The notes beneath the pieces were generated by a model. The model did no database searches. It was not told the origin of the DNA and saw nothing but the letters and a program-made list of their open reading frames with translations. The position numbers and the translations under genes were made by a program. A stretch of 64,000 nucleotides of DNA from Pseudarthrobacter sp. NamE5 (GTDB lineage Bacteria > Actinomycetota > Actinomycetes > Actinomycetales > Micrococcaceae), in contig NZ_VAHO01000001.1 of the NCBI RefSeq assembly GCF_005796225.1, forward strand, positions 62,001-126,000, written 5' to 3'. This document shows positions 27,066 through 36,639 of this stretch, piece by piece; the stretch's first letter is position 1, and every line of letters starts with the position of its first letter.

Positions 27066-27470
27066 ATGTCTTCCTCGAATCCCCGGCACTCCCTGCCCCA
27101 GCCACGCCAGCTCCGCTGCGAAACCTGCGGCACGGAACACCAGCTGACCCTCCACGCCGTCAGGGCCATGGGCGCTAACGGCGACGTCGTTACTGTCGCC
27201 TACACCTGCAACGACTGCGGCCGCTTCCAGGAACACCTGGCATACGCCGGCGACGTGGCTGCCGCACTGCACCAGGTGCGCTGGATGGCCCAGGTGATCA
27301 TGTTTGGTGATGACTACATCCACTGCGGTTACCCAATGGAGGAAGCCGAGTTCGAAATTGAACGTTTATGCTACCGCAGCAGCAACAGCGGGGGCGGCCT
27401 CAACGTGGTCTCGCTGCCCACCAGGGTCCTGCGCTGCCGGTGCGGATTCCAGCTGGAAGTTCCGGAGTAG
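27066..27470 (+). CDS. zinc-ribbon-like hypothetical protein
   Basis: A 134-residue soluble protein with paired Cys motifs: CETC at residues about 19-22, CNDC near 48-51, and CRC near the C-terminus, suggesting two small zinc sites. I recognise no family or function. It is a single gene between the PiT carrier and a convergent small gene. Codon use matches the chromosome, so it is probably real. Confidence 0.65.
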   Translation: MSSSNPRHSLPQPRQLRCETCGTEHQLTLHAVRAMGANGDVVTVAYTCNDCGRFQEHLAYAGDVAAALHQVRWMAQVIMFGDDYIHCGYPMEEAEFEIERLCYRSSNSGGGLNVVSLPTRVLRCRCGFQLEVPE

Positions 27471-27516
27471 CTGCGGGCGAAGCCCGCATCAGCCCGGAAG
27501 CTGAACTAGGGCAGGA

Positions 27517-27900
27517 CTAGAAGGCTCCGGGTGAGTCGGGCCCCTCCAGCAGGGCCGTTTCCAGTTCCTCGGACGTCAGGTTTGCGGCCTGGAGCAGCGC
27601 GCCATGGTCCACTCCGGAGCTTGCTGCCTGCTGGAGAGCCTGCTGCAGGGACTGATGTGCGTTGTCGAGTTCCCACTGGACGGTTTCGAGGTAGGAACTG
27701 GTGCGCCAGACTTCGGCAAGGAGTTCCTCGGTGCCGGCGGTCTCCATACCCGGTTCCGGATCCTGCCCAAGGGTGGTCGCGGAGGCCTGAGGCTTCGGGA
27801 ACAGGCCCATCTGCGGATTCATGTGCTGAACCGTCGTCGCGATCCCATGTCCGGAAACCGTAAGCTGATGGGCCCTGCGGCCGCTTGCTATCTGCGTCAA
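27517..27900 (-). CDS. small helical hypothetical protein
   Basis: A 127-residue protein starting with TTG at 27900 (AGGAG seven bases upstream), with a helical Gln/Ala-rich body (TVQWELDNAHQSLQQALQQA) and an acidic C-terminal ELETALLEGPDS. No signal or membrane segment. A perfect short palindrome TTTAG-CGTA-CTAAA lies 46 bases upstream and may be an operator. Function unknown. Confidence 0.55.
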   Translation of the reverse strand: MTQIASGRRAHQLTVSGHGIATTVQHMNPQMGLFPKPQASATTLGQDPEPGMETAGTEELLAEVWRTSSYLETVQWELDNAHQSLQQALQQAASSGVDHGALLQAANLTSEELETALLEGPDSPGAF

Positions 27901-27945
27901 GGAAAACTCCTAAGGCTGCTATTTACTAGTTCCCGAAGTATCTAG

Positions 27946-27959
27946 TTTAGCGTACTAAA
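27946..27959. promoter_or_regulatory. AT-rich palindrome upstream of the small gene
   Basis: TTTAG-CGTA-CTAAA, perfect 5-bp arms, in an AT-rich patch within otherwise GC-rich sequence, 46-60 bases before the TTG start of the 27517-27900 gene. Could be an operator or part of its promoter. Confidence 0.35.
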
Positions 27960-28023
27960 TGAATTCCGTTTGACAGCACACGTTTTCCTTGGGCCGCCGC
28001 TGCCCAGAGCGGAAGCGAAGAGG

Positions 28024-28054
28024 GCGAAAATTCCAGGGGTAGCCAAGACCCCTG
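28024..28054 (-). terminator. terminator of the pst operon
   Basis: CAGGGGT (28034-28040) pairs with ACCCCTG (28048-28054), 7-bp perfect stem, followed on the minus strand by GGAATTTTCG. It lies five bases after the pstB stop. Confidence 0.7.
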
Positions 28055-28058
28055 ACGG

Positions 28059-28838
28059 CTATCCAAACCGGCCGGAAACGTAATCCTCGGTGGCTTTCTG
28101 GGTGGGGTTGCTGAAGATGGTATGGGTATCGCCCACCTCGATCAGCTTGCCCGGCTTTCCGGTTCCCGCGATGTTGAAGAAAGCGGTCCGGTCCGAGACA
28201 CGGGCTGCCTGCTGCATGTTGTGGGTCACGATCACCACCGTGTACTGGTCCTTGAGCTCATTGATGAGGTCCTCGATGGCCAGGGTGGAAATGGGGTCCA
28301 GCGCGGAGCAGGGCTCGTCCATCAGGATGACCTGCGGCTCCACAGCGATGGCGCGGGCGATGCAGAGGCGCTGCTGCTGCCCGCCCGAAAGGCCTGAGCC
28401 CGGCTTCTCCAGCCGGTCCTTGACCTCGTTCCACAGGTTGGCGCCCTTAAGGGAGCGTTCCACCAGTACGTCCGCTTCGCCCTTGGAAATCTTCTTATTG
28501 TTCAGCTTCACGCCGGCCAGCACGTTGTCCCGGATGGACATGGTGGGGAACGGGTTGGGCCGCTGGAACACCATGCCGATCTGCGAGCGGACGGTGACGG
28601 GATCCACGCCGGGACCGTAGAGGTTGTCGCCGTCGAGCATGACTTCACCCTCCACCCGGGCACCGGGGATCACTTCGTGCATGCGGTTCAGGGTGCGCAG
28701 GAAAGTGGATTTTCCGCAGCCCGAGGGGCCAATGAACGCTGTGACGGACTTGGCCTCGATGTTGATGGTCACGTCCTCCACGGCGAGGAAATCGCCGTAG
28801 TAGACGTTCAGGTCCTTGACGTCGATGCGCTTAGACAT
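28059..28838 (-). CDS. pstB: phosphate ABC transporter ATPase
   Basis: A 259-residue ABC ATPase: Walker [10 protein letters not shown] (residues 37-45), Q-loop in FQRPNPFP, signature [14 protein letters not shown], Walker [14 protein letters not shown] and the switch His in [10 protein letters not shown]. It energises high-affinity phosphate import with PstSCA. It is the last gene of pstSCAB; an 83-base gap with a short hairpin (CCGGTT/AACCGG at 28880-28896) separates it from pstA. Confidence 0.98.
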   Translation of the reverse strand: MSKRIDVKDLNVYYGDFLAVEDVTINIEAKSVTAFIGPSGCGKSTFLRTLNRMHEVIPGARVEGEVMLDGDNLYGPGVDPVTVRSQIGMVFQRPNPFPTMSIRDNVLAGVKLNNKKISKGEADVLVERSLKGANLWNEVKDRLEKPGSGLSGGQQQRLCIARAIAVEPQVILMDEPCSALDPISTLAIEDLINELKDQYTVVIVTHNMQQAARVSDRTAFFNIAGTGKPGKLIEVGDTHTIFSNPTQKATEDYVSGRFG

Positions 28839-28921
28839 GGTGTTCCTTCACTAACTGGGTATCAATTGAAGTCTGGCATCCGGTTCAGGTAACCGGAAGG
28901 GGTGTCTGGCCGGGACGGGTG

Positions 28922-30034
28922 TCAGCGGCCAGTCTTGGGCGCGAAGACCCTGGCGATGAGCCGGGCTCCAAGGTTGAGGAGCATCACCAGGATGATCAGC
29001 ACCAGGGCGGCTCCCCAGGCGCGCTGGGAGGACGGGTCCGGGTTGGCCGGCGAGGTGGGGTTCAGGATCTGGGTGTAAATGAACGTCGGCAGCGATGCCA
29101 TCCAGCCGCTGAACACATTCGAGTTGATGCTGGTGGCGAAGCCGGCGGTGACCAGGATGGGCGCCGTCTCGCCGATGACGCGGGCGATCGCCAAGGTGAC
29201 GCCGGACGCGATGCCGGAAATCGCCGTCGGAATAACCACCTTTATGATGGTGCGCCACTTGCGCACGCCCAAGGCGTAGGCTGCTTCACGCAGCTCGTTG
29301 GGCACGATCTTCAGCATTTCCTCACTGGAGCGCACCACCACCGGGATCATCAGGACGGAGAGGGCGACGGCGGCTACCGCACCGGTCTTGGTGCCTGGAC
29401 CAACGACGGCGAAGAAGAAGGCGGCCGCAAAGAGGCCGGCCACGATGGAGGGGATGCCGGTCATGACGTCCACGAAGAAGGTGATGGCGCGGGCAATCCG
29501 GCCGTCGTTGCCGTATTCCACCAGGTAGATGGCAGTCAGCAGGCCTACCGGCACGGAAATGACGGTGGCCAGCAGCGTGATCTGAATGGTGCCCAACAGG
29601 GCGTGATAGATCCCGCCGATGACCGGCGCCCCTTCTTCGGCTGCCCGGTTGTCGTAGACGCCGGTGACGCCGTTCATGGAGGTGCTCAGGAACCCGGGGG
29701 CGATCAGGCCCGGGATTCCGTTGACCAGGACCGTCCAGATCACTGAAATGAGCGGCAGCAGCGCGATGAGGAAGGACCCCACCACCAGGCAGGTGGCCAG
29801 CTTGTCCTTCGCCTTGCGGGAGCCTTCGACGGCGGCGCTCCAGCTCACCAGGCCAATGGCGAAGAGCAGGGCGGAGACAAGGCCCCAGCCAAAGGCATTG
29901 AAGCCGACGAGCGCCAGGATGGCGGCGCCCACGACGAGTGCTGCGGCAAGGACGGCGTACGGAGCGTACTTGGGCAGCTGGCCCTTGGTGAGTGCAGAGC
30001 GCTTGCTGCGCACGGGGGTAAGCGTGGAGGTCAT
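28922..30034 (-). CDS. pstA: phosphate ABC transporter permease PstA
   Basis: A 370-residue permease with about eight hydrophobic segments; the C-terminal part holds the BPD_transp_1 fold with the coupling motif EAAYALGVRKWRTI. The N-terminal ~80 residues add extra membrane segments, as in other actinobacterial PstA proteins. It starts immediately after the pstC stop. Confidence 0.95.
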   Translation of the reverse strand: MTSTLTPVRSKRSALTKGQLPKYAPYAVLAAALVVGAAILALVGFNAFGWGLVSALLFAIGLVSWSAAVEGSRKAKDKLATCLVVGSFLIALLPLISVIWTVLVNGIPGLIAPGFLSTSMNGVTGVYDNRAAEEGAPVIGGIYHALLGTIQITLLATVISVPVGLLTAIYLVEYGNDGRIARAITFFVDVMTGIPSIVAGLFAAAFFFAVVGPGTKTGAVAAVALSVLMIPVVVRSSEEMLKIVPNELREAAYALGVRKWRTIIKVVIPTAISGIASGVTLAIARVIGETAPILVTAGFATSINSNVFSGWMASLPTFIYTQILNPTSPANPDPSSQRAWGAALVLIILVMLLNLGARLIARVFAPKTGR

Positions 30035-30967
30035 TTAGTTGGCTCCCGAGAATTCTTTGTGCCGGCTGATGATCCAGCGCGCGACCATGTTCACGGCCAG
30101 GGTGATGATGAACAGGACCAGGCCGGCCGCAACCAGCGTGCTGACCTTGAGGCCGCTTGCCTCAGGGAAGTTGAGGGCGATTTCCGCCGCAATGGTCTGG
30201 TTGCCGGACTGGATCAGGCTTGCGGTCAGCGCACCCGAGGACAGCACCAGGGCCACCGCCATGGTCTCGCCGAGGGCGCGGCCCAGGCCCAGCATGACTG
30301 CGCTGATGATCCCCGGGCGTGCGAACGGCAGGACGGACATCTTGATCATTTCCCAGCGTGTTGCGCCCAGCGCCAGTGCTGCTTCCTCGTGCAGTTTGGG
30401 GGTCTGCAGGAAGATTTCGCGCGACAGGGACGTGATGATGGGCAGCACCATGACGGAGAGGACGATGCCTGCAGTGAGGATGGTCTTGCCGGTGGCCGAG
30501 GCCGGCCCCTGGAAAATTGGCAGCCAGCCCATGTTCGCCGCAAGCCAGTTGTAGGCCGGGGAGATTTCCTTGGCCAGGAACGCTGCGCCCCAAGCGCCGT
30601 AGATCACGGACGGAATGGCGGCGAGCAGGTCGACCACGTAGCCGAGTCCGGCGGCCAGCCGGCGCGGGGCGAAGTGCGAGATAAAGAGGGCAACGCCGAT
30701 GGCGATCGGCGTTGCGATCACCAGTGCAATAACCGCGGCGATGAGGGTGCCGATCACGATGGGCCAGATGTAGGCGAAGAAGCCTTCTCCGCCCTGGATC
30801 TCTGCAGACGGTGCGGTGAGCGCAGGAATGGCCTGGACCACCAGGAAGAGTGCGACGCCGAAGAGGACGGCGAGGATGAGGCAGCCGGCGGCAAGTGCGG
30901 CACCGGAGAATATCTTGTCCCCGGCGCGGCCGGCGCCCTGGGTGCTGGTCAGCGTGGTGGCGGTCAT
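30035..30967 (-). CDS. pstC: phosphate ABC transporter permease PstC
   Basis: A 310-residue permease with six or so membrane segments and the ABC coupling motif EEAALALGATRWEMI. It forms the membrane channel with PstA. It lies 109 bases after pstS, with a strong hairpin in the gap that could lower its expression relative to pstS. Confidence 0.96.
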   Translation of the reverse strand: MTATTLTSTQGAGRAGDKIFSGAALAAGCLILAVLFGVALFLVVQAIPALTAPSAEIQGGEGFFAYIWPIVIGTLIAAVIALVIATPIAIGVALFISHFAPRRLAAGLGYVVDLLAAIPSVIYGAWGAAFLAKEISPAYNWLAANMGWLPIFQGPASATGKTILTAGIVLSVMVLPIITSLSREIFLQTPKLHEEAALALGATRWEMIKMSVLPFARPGIISAVMLGLGRALGETMAVALVLSSGALTASLIQSGNQTIAAEIALNFPEASGLKVSTLVAAGLVLFIITLAVNMVARWIISRHKEFSGAN

Positions 30968-31025
30968 TCGACGGCCCTTCGATCGTGGTGGTACTGAGGC
31001 TGGAAAGTGCTGCGTTCAAAGCCAA

Positions 31026-31058
31026 GTTCCCCGCACTGCCTTTCGGCAGGCGGGGAAC
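31026..31058 (-). terminator. intercistronic hairpin between pstS and pstC
   Basis: GTTCCCCGC/GCGGGGAAC (31026-31034, 31050-31058) with a second stem CTGCC-TTTC-GGCAG inside. There is no U-tract. In pst operons such stems commonly protect pstS mRNA and reduce read-through to pstC. Confidence 0.6.
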
Positions 31059-31076
31059 CCGGCTTTGGTGCGGATA

Positions 31077-32198
31077 TTAGGACTTGACCTTGATCGACTC
31101 GATGGCTGCGGTGGCCTTCTCGGTCAGGGAGGAGGACAACGGTGCCGACTTCGCAGAATCCGCGGCGGCCTGCTGGCCTTCCTCGGAAACTACGTAGTTC
31201 TCGAAGGCCTTGACCAGGTCAACAGTCTCCTGGCTGTCGTAAGCGCTGCACACAACGTGGTAGGAAACAAGCACGATGGGGTAGGCGCCCGAAGCGGCGG
31301 TCTTGCGGTCCAGCTTGATGGCGACGTCGTTTTCGGAGCGGCCTTCAACCGGGGAACCGGCTTCCACAGCCTTGGCTGCAGCTTCGGCGGAGATCGTGAC
31401 GAACTCTTCGCCCACCTTGATGGAGGCGGTGCCCAAAGAACCACCCACGGCGGAGTCATCAGCGTAGGTGATGGCGCCGGGGGTGTCGGTGACGGTCTTG
31501 ACCACGCCGGAGGTGCCCTTGGCGTTTTCGCCCTGCAGGGTTGCAGGCCAAACGCCGGAGGCCTTGTCCGTCCAGACCTCGGGAGCAGCGGCAGCGAGGT
31601 ATTCCGTGAAGTTGGTGGTGGTGCCGGAGTCGTCCGAGCGGTTCACGGGGGTGACCTTCAGGTCAGGGAGGCTGACGCCCTCGTTCAGGGCGGCAATCGC
31701 GGGATCATTCCAGTTGGCGATCTCGCCGCGGAAGATCTTGGCGACAGTAGGTGCGTCGAGCTTCAGCTCGGTGATACCGGGCAGGTTGAACGCCACCGCG
31801 ATCGGGGAGATGTAGACGGGAATGTTGATGGCGCCGTCGGGACCGCAGACAGCCTTGGAGCTCTCAAGCTCTTCGTCCTTGAGGTAAGCGTCGGAACCGG
31901 CGAACTGGGCCGAACCGTCAATGATGGCCTTGCGGCCTGCGCCGGAACCGTCCGGGGAGTACTGCACGGTGGCGCCCTGGTTGGCGGAGGCGAAGCCTGC
32001 CTTCCAGGCGTCCATGGCCGCACCGGTGGAGGAAGCGCCGATGCCGGTGAGGGTGCCGGTGACCTTGGGCCCGGAACCACCCTGGGTGCCTGCGGGAGCG
32101 GTGCCCGTGGCGTTGTCTGAACCGCAGGAGGTAAGCGCGAGTGCGCCGGCTGCGATAACAGCGATAGCCGCGTGGCGGCCGAAGCGGAGTGCCTTCAC
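31077..32198 (-). CDS. pstS: phosphate-binding lipoprotein PstS
   Basis: A 373-residue periplasmic-type binding protein. Residues 1-25 are a lipoprotein signal with lipobox LTSC (Cys25). Phosphate-binding blocks include GIGASSTGAAMDAW, SPDGSGAGRKAIIDG and NRSDDSGTTTNF. It captures phosphate for PstCAB. First gene of the operon; a PHO-box-like repeat lies 121-142 bases upstream of the start. Confidence 0.97.
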   Translation of the reverse strand: MKALRFGRHAAIAVIAAGALALTSCGSDNATGTAPAGTQGGSGPKVTGTLTGIGASSTGAAMDAWKAGFASANQGATVQYSPDGSGAGRKAIIDGSAQFAGSDAYLKDEELESSKAVCGPDGAINIPVYISPIAVAFNLPGITELKLDAPTVAKIFRGEIANWNDPAIAALNEGVSLPDLKVTPVNRSDDSGTTTNFTEYLAAAAPEVWTDKASGVWPATLQGENAKGTSGVVKTVTDTPGAITYADDSAVGGSLGTASIKVGEEFVTISAEAAAKAVEAGSPVEGRSENDVAIKLDRKTAASGAYPIVLVSYHVVCSAYDSQETVDLVKAFENYVVSEEGQQAAADSAKSAPLSSSLTEKATAAIESIKVKS

Positions 32199-32318
32199 TA
32201 GATGTACCCCTTCCAGGGTTATTCAGTTGCGGGGACAGGGACGGAGAACCCTGCTGCGCGATGCGTACGGTCTGTACTTTCATCGAAGGTAGGGGCCGCA
32301 GGTAACGGGATGGCCTGC

Positions 32319-32340
32319 CCAAAGTGAACGGAGGATTAAC
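32319..32340 (-). promoter_or_regulatory. PHO-box-like direct repeat upstream of pstS
   Basis: On the minus strand two adjacent 11-mers, GTTAATCCTCC and GTTCACTTTGG, resemble the 11-nt direct repeat units (GTTCACC-like) bound by PhoP in actinobacteria. A related GTTACCTGCGG follows 12 bases on. Position ahead of pstS supports PhoP control during phosphate starvation. Confidence 0.6.
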
Positions 32341-32453
32341 GACGGCGGGATTTTCGCTGACAAATGCCCGGCCACCATTGCGCAGATCACATGTTCCGCC
32401 GTAGTGCACCTGCAGGAAAATAATCGCACGGGGCAACAAATAGACTGGACGGC

Positions 32454-33581
32454 ATGGCCCCCGCAGCAGGACTCTCAGCAGGCAGGCGGTTCCTCCGGGG
32501 CCGCCTCCGCACCGGCCTGATCCGGAGCCGGAATTCCCTGATCCCCGCCATCCAGATGACGGTCTGCGCCGTGGGTGCCTACGCTTTCGCAGAGTACGTC
32601 CTGGGCCACTCGGGCCCCCTGTTCGCTGCCACGTCATCCCTGATCGCCCTTGGCTTCTCCCGGGAGCCCCGGCTGCGGCGGGTCCTGGAGGTGGGCCTGG
32701 GCTGCACCATCGGCATCGCGGTAGGCGACCTCCTCCTGCACTGGCTGGGCGCCGGAATCTGGCAGGCCGCCGTCGTCCTTTTGTTTTCCATCCTGCTGGC
32801 CCGCTTCCTGGACAGCGGAAACATCTTCACCACCCAGCTGGCCCTGCAGTCGCTGCTGGTAGTGCTGCTGCCGGCGCCGTCCGGCGGGCCGTTCACCCGC
32901 AGTATCGACGCCGTCGTCGGCGGCCTGTTCGCCTTGCTGGTAACCATCCTCGCCCCCAAGGACCCTCGCCGCGAGCCTCGAAAGGACGTCCAGAAACTCC
33001 TCCATGAACTGGCCGAAGTGCTGCGGGAGTGCGCGGAGGCGCTGGCGGACAGTGATTCAACCAGGGCCTGGCACGCGCTGGTCCGCGGCCGGAACTGCCA
33101 GTCCCTGGTGGACGGCATGCGGCACTCACTGCGGGCATCGGGCGAGGTTGCCCGGCTCGCGCCTGCCTACCGCCGGCACCGGGACGAGCTGGACCGGCTG
33201 GCACAGTCGCTCGATTTCATCGACCTGGCATTGCGGAACAGCCGCGTCTTCGCGCGGCGGCTGACCAGCGCCATCAACCATGCGGCCTTGTCGGACGAGG
33301 CGACGGAGAACATTGCCGAGGTGCTGCAGGAGACCGCTGCTGCGATCGACGAGCTGTCACTAGGCCTGGCGGAAACGCACGACGGCGTCCGCCGCGCCCA
33401 CCTGCGCACGGCGCGCAACGACCTCAGCGAGATTGCCCTGCGGCTGCACCCGAAGCTGCTGGAGGTGCAGCGGCTTGAGGGCGAAACGGTGGTGATGCTG
33501 TTCCGCCCGCTGATGGTGGACCTGCTGGAGGCAACCGGGATGGACGCCAGCGAAGCGCGGGACGTGCTGCCGGCCCTTTAG
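32454..33581 (+). CDS. FUSC-family membrane protein
   Basis: A 375-residue protein: an N-terminal half with about six hydrophobic segments (residues 25-165, including SREPRLRRVLEVGLGCTIGI) and a long helical cytoplasmic half. This is the half-size architecture of FUSC/aromatic acid exporter family proteins. Likely an exporter of aromatic or organic acids; substrate unknown. It diverges from pstS and ends 23 bases before a convergent oxidoreductase gene. Confidence 0.82.
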   Translation: MAPAAGLSAGRRFLRGRLRTGLIRSRNSLIPAIQMTVCAVGAYAFAEYVLGHSGPLFAATSSLIALGFSREPRLRRVLEVGLGCTIGIAVGDLLLHWLGAGIWQAAVVLLFSILLARFLDSGNIFTTQLALQSLLVVLLPAPSGGPFTRSIDAVVGGLFALLVTILAPKDPRREPRKDVQKLLHELAEVLRECAEALADSDSTRAWHALVRGRNCQSLVDGMRHSLRASGEVARLAPAYRRHRDELDRLAQSLDFIDLALRNSRVFARRLTSAINHAALSDEATENIAEVLQETAAAIDELSLGLAETHDGVRRAHLRTARNDLSEIALRLHPKLLEVQRLEGETVVMLFRPLMVDLLEATGMDASEARDVLPAL

Positions 33582-33604
33582 CTGGCATTCCTGCCCGTTG
33601 GAAG

Positions 33605-34666
33605 TCAGCCGGCCGGAACCTGGCCGCCGTTCCCGTAGTCGTTCGCGTAGCGCAACCCCATCTGGTCCCTCGCCTGGTCCAGCAATTGCATTACCCGGAC
33701 GGTTTCCGCCCAGGGCATCAGCGGGCTCTCCTGCAGCCCTGACCGGATGCAGCGGGCAGTTTCGCGCAGTTCATGGATGAACCCCTCTGTTTCCTCCGGA
33801 AATTCTTCGATCCGGACGTTGCCGTCGAGGCCGCAGATCTCAAGCCTGCGCGGGTTGTACAGCGGGGAACCGGTCCTGATCCAGCCTGCAGTGCCGCCAA
33901 TGGTGGCCATGCCTGGACCGGAAGCTTGCAGCGACGACGTGAGCTGGGCTGCAGCCCCCTCCGGGTATTCAAGGGTGAGCGTGTTCTGAACGTCAACGCC
34001 GTCCTGGTTGAGATGTCCTTTCGCGGTGAGGCCGGCGGGGAAACCGAGGGCGGCAACAGCCCAGGTGAGCGGGTAGACCGCCAGGTCCAGGAGGGCCCCG
34101 CCACCGGCGGCAGGGTCCCACAGCCTGTCCGTCGGGTCATACGCGGCTGGAAATCCGAGGTCAGCCTGGACCCAGCGGACCAGGCCGATCTCCCCGTTGC
34201 CGATCAGCTCGAGGGCACGGCGGGTGGCCGGGAGGAAACGCGTCCATACCCCCTCCATCAGGAAAAGGCCGCGCGCCTTGGCCAGGTCAACCAGTTCCGT
34301 GGCTTCCCTGGCGTTGATGGTAAAGGGCTTTTCACACAGGACGTGCTTTCCGCCTTCGAGTGCCGCCCGGACAACCTCGAAGTGCTGCGCATGGGGAGTG
34401 GCGACATAGACCACATCCACGCGCGGATCGGCAAAGAGCTGCCGGTAACCGTCTCCCGCAGGACCATCGTGGTAGCTGAGGGCAAAGCCATGCTCGCTGG
34501 CGAACGCCTCTGCGGAGGCCCTGCCACGTGAGCTCACGGCATAGAGCTCAGCGCCCTCCAGTTGGGCGAGGTCCCGGGTGACCTTGTGCGCGATGCGGCC
34601 TGTTGCCACAACTCCCCAGCGCAAGGCGCGGGCGTCGGCGGCGGGACGGCTCGATTCTTGCTTCAC
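33605..34666 (-). CDS. Gfo/Idh/MocA family oxidoreductase
   Basis: A 353-residue NAD(P)-dependent dehydrogenase: Rossmann domain beginning RWGVVATGRIAHKV, then VVYVATPHAQHFE and the family's catalytic-site EKP (HVLCEKPFTINAREA), followed by the C-terminal alpha/beta dimer domain. It resembles dimeric dihydrodiol/scyllo-inositol dehydrogenase-like members. No sugar operon surrounds it, so the substrate is unknown. It diverges from radA across 120 bases. Confidence 0.9.
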   Translation of the reverse strand: MKQESSRPAADARALRWGVVATGRIAHKVTRDLAQLEGAELYAVSSRGRASAEAFASEHGFALSYHDGPAGDGYRQLFADPRVDVVYVATPHAQHFEVVRAALEGGKHVLCEKPFTINAREATELVDLAKARGLFLMEGVWTRFLPATRRALELIGNGEIGLVRWVQADLGFPAAYDPTDRLWDPAAGGGALLDLAVYPLTWAVAALGFPAGLTAKGHLNQDGVDVQNTLTLEYPEGAAAQLTSSLQASGPGMATIGGTAGWIRTGSPLYNPRRLEICGLDGNVRIEEFPEETEGFIHELRETARCIRSGLQESPLMPWAETVRVMQLLDQARDQMGLRYANDYGNGGQVPAG

Positions 34667-34786
34667 AGTTATCGCTCCAATAGTGGGCTGGCGCTGGCAG
34701 GGAGTTTCAGTCTAAGGGTGGTGTGGGCAACGGCCGCGATGGTCGGGGCACGGAGAATGTCGGGGCCCGCCACTAGGGTTGAACCC

Positions 34787-36160
34787 ATGGCTACAAAGAC
34801 TTCCCGGGCTTCCAAGGCGCCCGCCTACAAGTGCGCCGAGTGCGGCTGGACCACGGTCAAATGGGTGGGGCGCTGCGGAGAATGCCAGGCGTGGGGCAGC
34901 GTTGAGGAAACGGGCACGGCGGTGGCACGCACGACGGCGGCCACAACGGTTGTGGAGCCGGCCCGCCGGATTGCCGAGGTGGATGCCACCACCGCGGCAT
35001 TCCTGCCAACCGGCGTTGACGAGTTGGACAGGGTGCTGGGCGGCGGCCTGGTGCCCGGTGCCGTCATCCTCCTCGCCGGCGAACCGGGCGTGGGGAAGTC
35101 CACGCTGCTGCTGGATGTAGCTGCCAAGTTTGCCCGGACCGCCCAGGGTGTTTTGTACGTGACCGGCGAGGAGTCTGCGGCGCAGGTGAAGCTGCGCGCA
35201 GAGCGGATCGACGCCGTCGCCGAGTCCCTGTACCTTTCCGCTGAAACGGACCTGGGCCAGGCACTGGGGCAGGTGGAGAAGATCGAGCCCCGGCTCCTGA
35301 TTGTGGACTCGGTGCAAACCCTCAGCAGCGCCGACGTCGACGGCAGCGCAGGCGGCGTCTCCCAGGTCCGCGAAGTGGCGGCCTCCATCATCGCCGCCGC
35401 GAAACGTCGCAATATGACCACGCTGCTGGTGGGCCACGTGACCAAGGACGGCTCCATAGCCGGTCCCCGCCTGCTGGAGCACCTGGTGGATGTGGTGTGC
35501 CAGTTCGAGGGAGAGCGGCACTCCCGGCTGCGGTTGCTCCGTGCCGTCAAAAACCGCTACGGGCCCACCGACGATGTCGGCTGTTTCGACCTGAACGAGA
35601 ACGGCATTGAAGGACTGGCTGATCCCAGCGGTTTGTTTGTCAGCCGGACCAAGGATCCGGTCTCCGGCACGTGCATCACTGTCACCATGGAAGGCAGGCG
35701 TCCACTGTTGGCAGAGGTCCAGTCCCTGCTGGCCGAAAGCCCCAACTCACAGCCGCGCCGGGCCACCAGCGGCCTGGACAGCTCCCGGGTTTCGATGCTG
35801 CTGGCTGTGCTGCAGCAGCGCGCCGGAACAATGCTGCACAAGGACGATTCCTATGTGGCAACGGTGGGCGGGGTGAAGCTTAGCGAACCGGCCACAGACC
35901 TTGCCGTGGCGCTGGCGGTCGCCTCAGCCAAGGCCCGCAAACCACTGCCCATCCGTTTGATTGCCTTCGGCGAGGTGGGCCTGGCGGGCGAGGTCCGTCC
36001 GGTTCCGGGCATCAACCAGCGCATCCAGGAAGCACACCGTTTGGGGTTCACGCATGCTGTGGTTCCGGCAAGCCACACCGGTCCGGGCCCGGTGCCGGCG
36101 GGCTTCTCGGTCCGCGAGGTGGAGCACCTGACTGAGGCGCTTAGTTTGCTGATCGGATAG
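34787..36160 (+). CDS. radA: DNA repair protein RadA
   Basis: A 457-residue RadA (Sms), a hexameric DNA helicase for recombination intermediates. Visible: a Cys4 zinc finger (Cys16, 19, 30, 33), Walker A GEPGVGKST near residue 98, the RadA-specific KNRYG motif near residue 255 and a C-terminal Lon-protease-like domain. The ATG at 34787 gives the standard length. In many actinobacteria radA is next to disA; here disA is 16 kb downstream. Confidence 0.97.
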   Translation: MATKTSRASKAPAYKCAECGWTTVKWVGRCGECQAWGSVEETGTAVARTTAATTVVEPARRIAEVDATTAAFLPTGVDELDRVLGGGLVPGAVILLAGEPGVGKSTLLLDVAAKFARTAQGVLYVTGEESAAQVKLRAERIDAVAESLYLSAETDLGQALGQVEKIEPRLLIVDSVQTLSSADVDGSAGGVSQVREVAASIIAAAKRRNMTTLLVGHVTKDGSIAGPRLLEHLVDVVCQFEGERHSRLRLLRAVKNRYGPTDDVGCFDLNENGIEGLADPSGLFVSRTKDPVSGTCITVTMEGRRPLLAEVQSLLAESPNSQPRRATSGLDSSRVSMLLAVLQQRAGTMLHKDDSYVATVGGVKLSEPATDLAVALAVASAKARKPLPIRLIAFGEVGLAGEVRPVPGINQRIQEAHRLGFTHAVVPASHTGPGPVPAGFSVREVEHLTEALSLLIG

Positions 36161-36250
36161 CTTTGTTGTCTGTTGCCCGGATTACTGCGCAGACATGGGG
36201 ACTTCCTGGGGCTGGAACCCTGCTTATCTGCCCGAAAATCCCAAAGGGAG

Positions 36251-36520
36251 TCAGGGGTGCTGGGGAAGCTGGTCCGGATCGTCCCGGTGGGCATTGAAAA
36301 GCCAGCCGGAAACGTCGCTGCGCAGCACCAGCAGCGGGCCTCCCGTGGCGCTGACGTTCCCGGTGGGAACGTAGTACCCCCGGCCGGAACCGGGCCCGCC
36401 CGCGGCACGGTCCAGCGCGTCGGTCAGGTGCCGCGGCAGGTGGCCCTGCGGGCCAAGGCTGTGAAGTTCTTCCAGTTCTTCCGGCGTCAGCCGTCCCATA
36501 ACTTCAGCAATGTTTGCCAT
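36251..36520 (-). CDS. small hypothetical protein
   Basis: An 89-residue protein, MANIAEVMGRLTPEELEELH at the start, with GAAGGGA before the ATG. The N-terminal third is an acidic helix; the rest is Gly-rich. Convergent with radA. No family recognised. Confidence 0.55.
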   Translation of the reverse strand: MANIAEVMGRLTPEELEELHSLGPQGHLPRHLTDALDRAAGGPGSGRGYYVPTGNVSATGGPLLVLRSDVSGWLFNAHRDDPDQLPQHP

Positions 36521-36639
36521 GACGGGTCCCTTCGAGCAAGTGCCTGAAGGAATAACCTAAAGCAGCGCCGTGAACTGCGGGTTAACGCTGTACGGCGGTT
36601 TTGAATCAGATACACGGGCAAGCCAGGACGGAGGAGAAG

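Noticed and set aside
30059..32120. long plus-strand frames across pstC and pstS
   Set aside because: Antisense shadows of the pst genes, which carry complete family motifs.
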